Source: Streptomyces caeruleatus (GTDB lineage: Bacteria; Actinomycetota; Actinomycetes; Streptomycetales; Streptomycetaceae). From it: DNA of 64,000 nucleotides. Below are positions 59,333 through 64,000 of the stretch, in pieces (the first letter of the stretch is position 1; each line of letters begins with the position of its first letter). The notes under the pieces were generated by a model. It was not told the origin of the DNA. It made no database searches and saw nothing but the letters and a program-made list of their open reading frames with translations. Location: assembly GCF_001514235.1 (NCBI RefSeq), contig NZ_KQ948927.1:319813-383812 (forward strand), given 5' to 3'. The position numbers and the translations under genes were made by a program.

Positions 59333-59724
59333 CGTCCGATGCCGTGCGGCGCGTGCAGAGCGGAAGTCCCTGGGAAGAGTCCTTCGGTTTCGCACGCGCC
59401 GTCGCGGCGGGTGACCGCGTCCTGGTCGGGGGCACGACCTCCTTCAAGGGCGATGTGCTGTACGGGGAGGGCGACCCTTACGAGCAGGCCAAGGTCGCCT
59501 TCACCAGCGCGGTCGAGGCGCTCGGGGAGTTCGGGCTCGGCGTCGAGTCCGTGATCCGGACCCGGTTGTACCTCACCCACGCGCGTGACGTGGACGCCGT
59601 GGGCCGCGCCCACAAGGAGTTCTTCGACACGGTGCGCCCGGTCACGACGTTGCTCGTCGTGGAGGGTTTCGTGGACTCGCGCATCCTGGTCGAAGTGGAA
59701 ATAGAAGCATTCAGAGGACGTTAG
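59329..59724 (+). CDS. RidA-family protein
   Basis: A 131-residue protein of the RidA/YjgF family, which as a rule hydrolyses reactive enamine and imine intermediates. The fold motifs [13 protein letters not shown] and [16 protein letters not shown] are present; the critical Arg in RIxxR-type position is likely in [14 protein letters not shown]. The ATG overlaps the priA stop. Its place within a his operon suggests it limits damage from PLP-enzyme intermediates. Confidence 0.88.
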   Translation: MTSDAVRRVQSGSPWEESFGFARAVAAGDRVLVGGTTSFKGDVLYGEGDPYEQAKVAFTSAVEALGEFGLGVESVIRTRLYLTHARDVDAVGRAHKEFFDTVRPVTTLLVVEGFVDSRILVEVEIEAFRGR

Positions 59725-59737
59725 AGGAGCCGGTTTC

Positions 59738-60493
59738 ATGACCCTGGCGGTCCGAGTCATCCCCTGCCTGGACGTGGACAACGGCCGGGTCGTCAAGGGC
59801 GTCAACTTCCAGAACCTGCGCGACGCGGGAGACCCCGTCGAGATGGCCAAGGTGTACGACGCCGAGGGCGCCGACGAGCTGACGTTCCTGGACATCACCG
59901 CGTCGTCCGGCAACCGCGAGACGACCTACGACGTGGTGCGCCGCACGGCCGAGCAGGTCTTCATCCCGCTGACCGTCGGCGGCGGCGTCCGTACGGCCGA
60001 GGACGTGGACAAGCTGCTGCGCGCCGGCGCCGACAAGGTGGGCGTCAACACGGCGGCCATCGCGCGCCCGGACCTGATCCGCGAGATCGCCGAGCGCTTC
60101 GGCCGGCAGGTCCTGGTCCTCTCGGTGGACGCACGCCGCACCCCCGAGGGCACCTTCGAGGTCACCACCCACGGCGGCCGCAAGGGAACCGGCATCGACG
60201 CCGTCGAGTGGGCGCACCGCGCGGCCGACCTGGGCGCCGGGGAGATCCTGCTCAACTCGATGGACGCGGACGGCACCAAGGACGGCTACGACCTGGAGAT
60301 GATCCAGGCCGTCCGCAAGCACGTCACGGTCCCGGTGATCGCCTCCGGCGGCGCGGGCAAGCTGGCCGACTTCGCGCCGGCCATCGAGTCGGGGGCGGAC
60401 GCCGTACTCGCCGCGTCGGTCTTCCACTTCGGCGACCTGCGGATCGGCGAGGTGAAGGACGCGTTGCGGGGGACGGGGCACCCCGTCCGCTGA
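59738..60493 (+). CDS. hisF: Imidazole glycerol phosphate synthase cyclase subunit HisF
   Basis: A 251-residue TIM barrel that uses ammonia from HisH to make imidazole glycerol phosphate and AICAR. The catalytic aspartates are in [15 protein letters not shown] and [15 protein letters not shown]. It ends the operon at a hairpin (60501-60529). hisG and hisE, needed for the first steps, are not in this window. Confidence 0.97.
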   Translation: MTLAVRVIPCLDVDNGRVVKGVNFQNLRDAGDPVEMAKVYDAEGADELTFLDITASSGNRETTYDVVRRTAEQVFIPLTVGGGVRTAEDVDKLLRAGADKVGVNTAAIARPDLIREIAERFGRQVLVLSVDARRTPEGTFEVTTHGGRKGTGIDAVEWAHRAADLGAGEILLNSMDADGTKDGYDLEMIQAVRKHVTVPVIASGGAGKLADFAPAIESGADAVLAASVFHFGDLRIGEVKDALRGTGHPVR

Positions 60494-60500
60494 ACGCCGG

Positions 60501-60529
60501 GTCCCGGCGTCCGGACCGGACGCCGGGAC
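60501..60529. terminator. Terminator after hisF
   Basis: Perfect 12-base arms (60501-60512 and 60518-60529) with a five-base loop, seven bases after the hisF stop. The convergent gene ends at 60547. Confidence 0.85.
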
Positions 60530-60546
60530 GATCCGGACGACAGGGT

Positions 60547-61182
60547 CTAGATCCCCAGCTGCTTGCCCTCGTGCAGCTTCGCGATGGCGTCCTTGTCGCC
60601 GTCCACCTCGACCTTGGCGGCGTTCTGACGGCCGTAGGCGAACAGGAGCAGCTCCGAGGGCTCGCCGGTCACCGTGACGACGGGGGTGCCCTTGTGGGCG
60701 ACCGCGGTCTGGCCGTCGGGGCGGCGCAGCACCAGGCCGGTGGGCGCGGTGCGGCCCACCAGGCGGGCGGAGCGCTCCAGACGGGACCAGAGGGCGTCCT
60801 GGAAGACCGGGTCGAGTTCGCGGGGCGTCCAGTCCGGTTGGGCGCGGCGGACGTCCTCCGTGTGGACGTAGAACTCGATGGTGTTCGACGCCTCGTCGAT
60901 CTGCTTGAGCTGGAAGGGCGAGAAGCGGGGCGGGCCGGTGCGGATGAGCTGGATCAGCTCCTCGTACGGCTTCGCCGCGAACTCCTCCATCGCCTTGTCC
61001 AGACGCGGGGCGAGCGGCTTGATCAGGATGCCCGCGGCGGCGTCGGGGCGGCGCTCGCGCACCACCACGTGCGCGGCCAGGTCACGGGTCGTCCAGCCCT
61101 CGCAGAGAGTGGGGGCGTCGGGGCCCTCGGCCTCCAGGAGGTCGGCCATGAGAAGTCGTTCACGCTTGGCGAAGGTCGACAT
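60547..61182 (-). CDS. TIGR03085-type protein (DinB/mycothiol-maleylpyruvate isomerase fold)
   Basis: A 211-residue protein with the mycothiol-dependent enzyme fold: N-terminal four-helix bundle region [41 protein letters not shown] with the metal-type His. It is typical of actinobacterial TIGR03085 family proteins of unknown function. It is convergent with hisF and divergent from hisI, and separates hisI from the main his operon. Confidence 0.88.
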   Translation of the reverse strand: MSTFAKRERLLMADLLEAEGPDAPTLCEGWTTRDLAAHVVVRERRPDAAAGILIKPLAPRLDKAMEEFAAKPYEELIQLIRTGPPRFSPFQLKQIDEASNTIEFYVHTEDVRRAQPDWTPRELDPVFQDALWSRLERSARLVGRTAPTGLVLRRPDGQTAVAHKGTPVVTVTGEPSELLLFAYGRQNAAKVEVDGDKDAIAKLHEGKQLGI

Positions 61183-61273
61183 GCAGTCAGCCTACGACCA
61201 CGTATCAGGTCCGCCCACCCGTCGCCCGCATCCACGAAGTGGACATCGGACCGTCACTGTCAGTGGCAGGCGG

Positions 61274-61279
61274 CACAAT
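61274..61279 (+). promoter_or_regulatory. -10 element of hisI
   Basis: CACAAT ends seven bases before the ATG of hisI. No ribosome binding site is visible, so the message is likely leaderless. Confidence 0.45.
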
Positions 61280-61286
61280 GGCTTGC

Positions 61287-61688
61287 ATGACCACCAGCAC
61301 GCCCCGCCGCCCCAGTGGGCTGGACCCCGAGATCGCCGCACGCCTCAAGCGCACCGCGGACGGGCTCCTGCCCGCCATCGCCCAGCAGTACGACACCGGA
61401 GAGGTGCTGATGCTGGGCTGGATGGACGACGAGGCGCTGCATCGGACGCTCACCACCGGCCGCTGCACCTACTGGTCGCGCAGCCGCCGGGAGTACTGGG
61501 TCAAGGGTGACACCTCCGGCCACTTCCAGTGGGTGAAGTCCGTCGCCCTCGACTGCGACGCCGACACCGTGCTCGTCAAGGTCGACCAGGTCGGCGCCGC
61601 CTGCCACACGGGCGCGCGGACCTGCTTCGACGAGGACGTGCTGCTCAAGGACGGCGCCGATTCCGGCGCACCGGCCTCGGATCAGTAG
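61287..61688 (+). CDS. hisI: Phosphoribosyl-AMP cyclohydrolase HisI
   Basis: A 133-residue zinc enzyme that opens the ring of phosphoribosyl-AMP in step three of the pathway. The metal ligands are in [26 protein letters not shown] and the substrate region is [13 protein letters not shown]. The ATG chosen follows CACAAT by seven bases; ATG at 61278 is inside that element. Its own transcript is apart from the his operon. HisE is not fused and is not nearby. Confidence 0.95.
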   Translation: MTTSTPRRPSGLDPEIAARLKRTADGLLPAIAQQYDTGEVLMLGWMDDEALHRTLTTGRCTYWSRSRREYWVKGDTSGHFQWVKSVALDCDADTVLVKVDQVGAACHTGARTCFDEDVLLKDGADSGAPASDQ

Positions 61689-61691
61689 GGT
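61686..61691 (+). promoter_or_regulatory. -10 element of trpE overlapping the hisI stop
   Basis: TAGGGT at 61686-61691 starts with the hisI stop codon TAG and ends eight bases before the ATG of trpE. The pattern matches other leaderless candidates of this window. No attenuator or leader peptide fits between hisI and trpE. Confidence 0.5.
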
Positions 61692-61699
61692 CAGCCGCC

Positions 61700-63187
61700 A
61701 TGGACCTAGAGACCTTCCGCAAGCTGGCCACCGACCGGCGCGTCATCCCGGTCACCCGCAAGCTCCTCGCCGACGGCGACACCCCGGTCGCCCTCTACCG
61801 CAAGCTCGCCGCCGAGCGCCCGGGCACGTTCCTGCTGGAATCCGCGGAGAACGGCCGCTCCTGGTCCCGCTACTCGTTCGTCGGCGTCCGCTCCGCCGCG
61901 ACCCTCACCGAGCGCGCCGGACAGGCCCACTGGCTCGGTACGCCGCCCGTCGGCGTCCCCGCCGAGGGCGACCCGCTCGCCGCCCTGCGCGCCACCATCG
62001 AGGCCCTGCACACCCCCCGCGACCTCGCCCACGACCTGGGCCTGCCGCCCTTCACCGGCGGCATGGTCGGCTACCTCGGCTACGACATCGTGCGCCGCCT
62101 GGAGAAGATCGGCCCCGGCGAGCGGGACGACCTCAAACTCCCCGAGCTGACCATGCTGCTCACCAGCGACCTCGCCGTCATGGACCACTGGGAGGGCTCG
62201 GTCCTGCTGATCGCCAACGCGATCAACCACAACGACCTCGATACGGGCGTCGACGAGGCCTACGCCGACGCCGTCGCCCGCCTCGACGCCATGCAGGCCG
62301 ACCTCTCCCGCCCGGTCGCCCAGCCGCCCGCCGTCCTGCCCCCCTCCGAGCTCCCCGAGTACACCGCGCTGTGGGGCGGCGAGGACTTCCAGGAGGCCGT
62401 CGAGGACATCAAGGAGCGCATCCGGGCCGGCGAGGCCTTCCAGGTCGTGCCCTCCCAGCGCTTCGAAACACCGTGCACGGCAAGCGCGTTGGACGTCTAC
62501 CGGGTACTGCGGGCGACCAACCCCTCCCCGTACATGTACCTGTTCCGCTTCGACGGCTTCGACGTCGTCGGGTCCTCGCCCGAAGCCCTCGTGAAGGTCG
62601 AGGACGGACAGGCCATGGTCCACCCCATCGCCGGCACCCGGTGGCGCGGCGCCACCCCGCAGGAGGACCAGGCCCTCGCCGACGAACTCATCGCCGACCC
62701 CAAGGAGCGCGCCGAGCACCTGATGCTGGTCGACCTGGGCCGCAACGACCTGGGGCGGGTCTGCGAACCCGGTTCGGTCGAGGTCGTCGACTTCATGTCC
62801 ATCGAGCGGTACTCGCACGTGATGCACATCGTCTCGACCGTCACCGGACGCGTGGCACCCGGCCGCACGGCCTTCGACGTCCTGACGGCCTGCTTCCCGG
62901 CCGGCACCCTCTCCGGCGCGCCCAAGCCCCGGGCGATGCAGATCATCGACGAACTCGAACCGTCCCGCCGGGGGCTGTACGGCGGCTGCGTCGGCTATCT
63001 CGACTTCGCGGGCGACTCCGACACCGCCATCGCCATCCGTACGGCCCTGCTGCGCGGCGGCACGGCCTACGTCCAGGCGGGCGCGGGCATCGTCGCCGAC
63101 TCGGACCCGGTCGCCGAGGACACCGAATGCCGGAACAAGGCGGCGGCGGTCCTCCGGGCCGTCCACACCGCGAACCGCCTCAAGTGA
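61700..63187 (+). CDS. trpE: Anthranilate synthase component I, TrpE
   Basis: A 495-residue enzyme that makes anthranilate from chorismate, the first step to tryptophan. The N-terminal regulatory region with [18 protein letters not shown] (tryptophan-binding type LLES) is followed by the chorismate-binding domain with [21 protein letters not shown] and [14 protein letters not shown]. No glutaminase domain is fused. The ATG lies behind a -10 element, without ribosome site. Confidence 0.96.
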   Translation: MDLETFRKLATDRRVIPVTRKLLADGDTPVALYRKLAAERPGTFLLESAENGRSWSRYSFVGVRSAATLTERAGQAHWLGTPPVGVPAEGDPLAALRATIEALHTPRDLAHDLGLPPFTGGMVGYLGYDIVRRLEKIGPGERDDLKLPELTMLLTSDLAVMDHWEGSVLLIANAINHNDLDTGVDEAYADAVARLDAMQADLSRPVAQPPAVLPPSELPEYTALWGGEDFQEAVEDIKERIRAGEAFQVVPSQRFETPCTASALDVYRVLRATNPSPYMYLFRFDGFDVVGSSPEALVKVEDGQAMVHPIAGTRWRGATPQEDQALADELIADPKERAEHLMLVDLGRNDLGRVCEPGSVEVVDFMSIERYSHVMHIVSTVTGRVAPGRTAFDVLTACFPAGTLSGAPKPRAMQIIDELEPSRRGLYGGCVGYLDFAGDSDTAIAIRTALLRGGTAYVQAGAGIVADSDPVAEDTECRNKAAAVLRAVHTANRLK

Positions 63188-63264
63188 GGCCTCGCGGCCG
63201 CCTCGGGTGATCCCCGTAGCCGCTTCAGCCGAACCCCGGGTGACCGATCGCTCGGGGTTCGGGT

Positions 63265-63270
63265 GATAGT
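63265..63270 (+). promoter_or_regulatory. -10 element of the Trp-region membrane gene
   Basis: GATAGT ends seven bases before the GTG at 63278. No ribosome binding site is visible. Confidence 0.4.
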
Positions 63271-63277
63271 GGAGTAC

Positions 63278-63907
63278 GTGACTGCTGTTCCGCACCCCCG
63301 TTCCGAGGCCCCCGGCTCCGCCCGGGCCGGCCGTATGAGCCTCGCCGTAGCCCTGCTGTGCGGCGCGCTCGGCGCGGCCGTCGCGCTGCTCTCGACCCGG
63401 CAGCGCTGGTCGGAGGGCACCGTGACGGTGGCCGGCGGCCCGTTCCCCCTGATCGCCAAGGGCAGCGACGTCACCGGCGTCCCGGCGGCCCTGGCCATAG
63501 TGGGGCTCGCCGCGCTCGTCGCCGTCTTCGCCGTCCGCCGCGCAGGCCGCTTCATGGTCGCCGCCCTGCTCGCGCTCTCCGGCGCCGGCACCGTCGCCGC
63601 CGCCCTGCTCGGCGCCTCCGACAGTTCCGCGCTGGACGAGAAGGCCGCGCAGGCCTCCGGCGACACCTCGGCCACCGTCCAGGCCCTCACCCACACCGCC
63701 TGGCCGTACGTCGCGGCCGTCGGCGGCGCCCTGATCCTGCTCGCCGGACTGCTGGCCCTGCGCTACGGCCGGCTGTGGCCCGGCATGTCCGGCCGCTACG
63801 AGCGCGGCGGCGCCCCCCGGCCCCGCAGGTCCCCGGCCGCCGACCCCGACCGCCCCGAGGAACTCTGGAAGGCCCTCGACCGGGGCGAGGACCCGACCCG
63901 GAGCTGA
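63278..63907 (+). CDS. Trp-region conserved membrane protein (TIGR02234)
   Basis: A 209-residue protein with four membrane helices (about 22-45, 68-88, 93-113, 145-170), of the family that is encoded near trp genes in actinobacteria. The first outside loop holds the stretch LLSTRQRWSEGTVTVAGGPF. The function is not proven. GTG at 63278 is chosen for the -10 spacing; GTG at 63263 adds five residues. The C-terminal tail is Arg/Pro-rich. Confidence 0.87.
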   Translation: MTAVPHPRSEAPGSARAGRMSLAVALLCGALGAAVALLSTRQRWSEGTVTVAGGPFPLIAKGSDVTGVPAALAIVGLAALVAVFAVRRAGRFMVAALLALSGAGTVAAALLGASDSSALDEKAAQASGDTSATVQALTHTAWPYVAAVGGALILLAGLLALRYGRLWPGMSGRYERGGAPRPRRSPAADPDRPEELWKALDRGEDPTRS

Positions 63908-64000
63908 CCGGCACCCGACCGGGGCGGGCAGGCCGTGACCCCCGATCACCGCGCGCGGGCGCGTGCGGGACAATGACAGCGAGCGACCGGCTCACCCACG
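63908..64000 (+). promoter_or_regulatory. Right edge: probable promoter of the next gene
   Basis: No gene is supported. GACAAT (63969-63974) is a -10-like element that would start a transcript near 63981. No start codon is seen in the rest of the window, so the next gene begins outside. Confidence 0.35.

Noticed and set aside
61689-61699. Tryptophan attenuator before trpE
   Set aside because: Only 11 bases separate hisI and trpE, too few for a leader peptide and hairpins.

Overview
The window is about 72% G+C chromosomal DNA with many GTG and some TTG starts, long spurious antisense frames and four-base start/stop overlaps. Together with the gene order (dcw cluster with divIVA, ileS, a DksA-like gene, lspA, rluD, phoD, dnaE, the his operon and trpE) this points to a Streptomyces core chromosome. 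I see no tRNA, rRNA, CRISPR array, prophage or complete insertion sequence.

Layout. (1) 61-4901, minus strand: a translationally coupled trio of MoxR ATPase, DUF58 protein and membrane transglutaminase-like protein, ending at a strong hairpin. A beta-carbonic anhydrase follows at 5134-5685. (2) 6119-24006, plus strand: the division and cell wall cluster rsmH-ftsL-ftsI-murE-murF-mraY-murD-ftsW-murG-ftsQ-ftsZ-pgeF-yggS type-sepF-yggT type-divIVA. ftsA, murC and mraZ are absent. A regulatory region upstream of ftsZ carries a BldD-type box, two WhiA-type GACAC motifs and a promoter. (3) 24215-27358, minus strand: ileS of the eukaryote-like (type 2) class, preceded by a T-box leader that can hide the ribosome binding site. 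(4) 27961-34598, plus strand: a very long low-complexity DksA-type protein, lspA, a RluA-family pseudouridine synthase, a GNAT acetyltransferase, a Na+/H+ antiporter and an SDR. (5) 34693-41704, mixed: an MscS channel, a dienelactone hydrolase-like gene, a broken SH3-like gene, phoD, a DsbA-like thioredoxin, a membrane protein and a DUF2252 protein whose promoter spacer is filled by a palindrome. A 190 bp element with 22 bp inverted ends lies between this gene and dnaE. (6) 42096-54545: dnaE, an unlisted 54-residue basic protein, an NYN-domain protein, an ABC exporter pair, a membrane protein, a YbaK-type deacylase, a LON-substrate-binding-domain protein, a helical-repeat protein and a membrane protein of bactofilin or pentapeptide-like character. 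(7) 54728-64000: hisD-hisC-hisB-small membrane gene-hisH-priA-ridA-hisF, almost every junction overlapping, then a TIGR03085-type gene on the other strand, hisI, trpE and a Trp-region membrane protein.

How it works together. The dcw block makes lipid II (MurE, MurF, MraY, MurD, MurG), polymerises and cross-links it at septa (FtsW, FtsI), and places the septum and the polar growth zone (FtsZ, SepF, FtsQ, FtsL, DivIVA). The his and trp genes meet at PriA, which in actinobacteria usually serves both pathways. A repeated theme is a -10-like hexamer 6-8 bases before a start codon with no ribosome binding site, which suggests many leaderless mRNAs.

Nothing here looks like a complete undescribed system. 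The best leads are the regulatory sites (the his palindrome, the DUF2252 promoter palindrome, the ftsZ box cluster), the 540-residue repetitive tail on the DksA-like protein, the membrane protein with two outside cysteines next to the DsbA-like gene, and the small coupled membrane gene inside the his operon.
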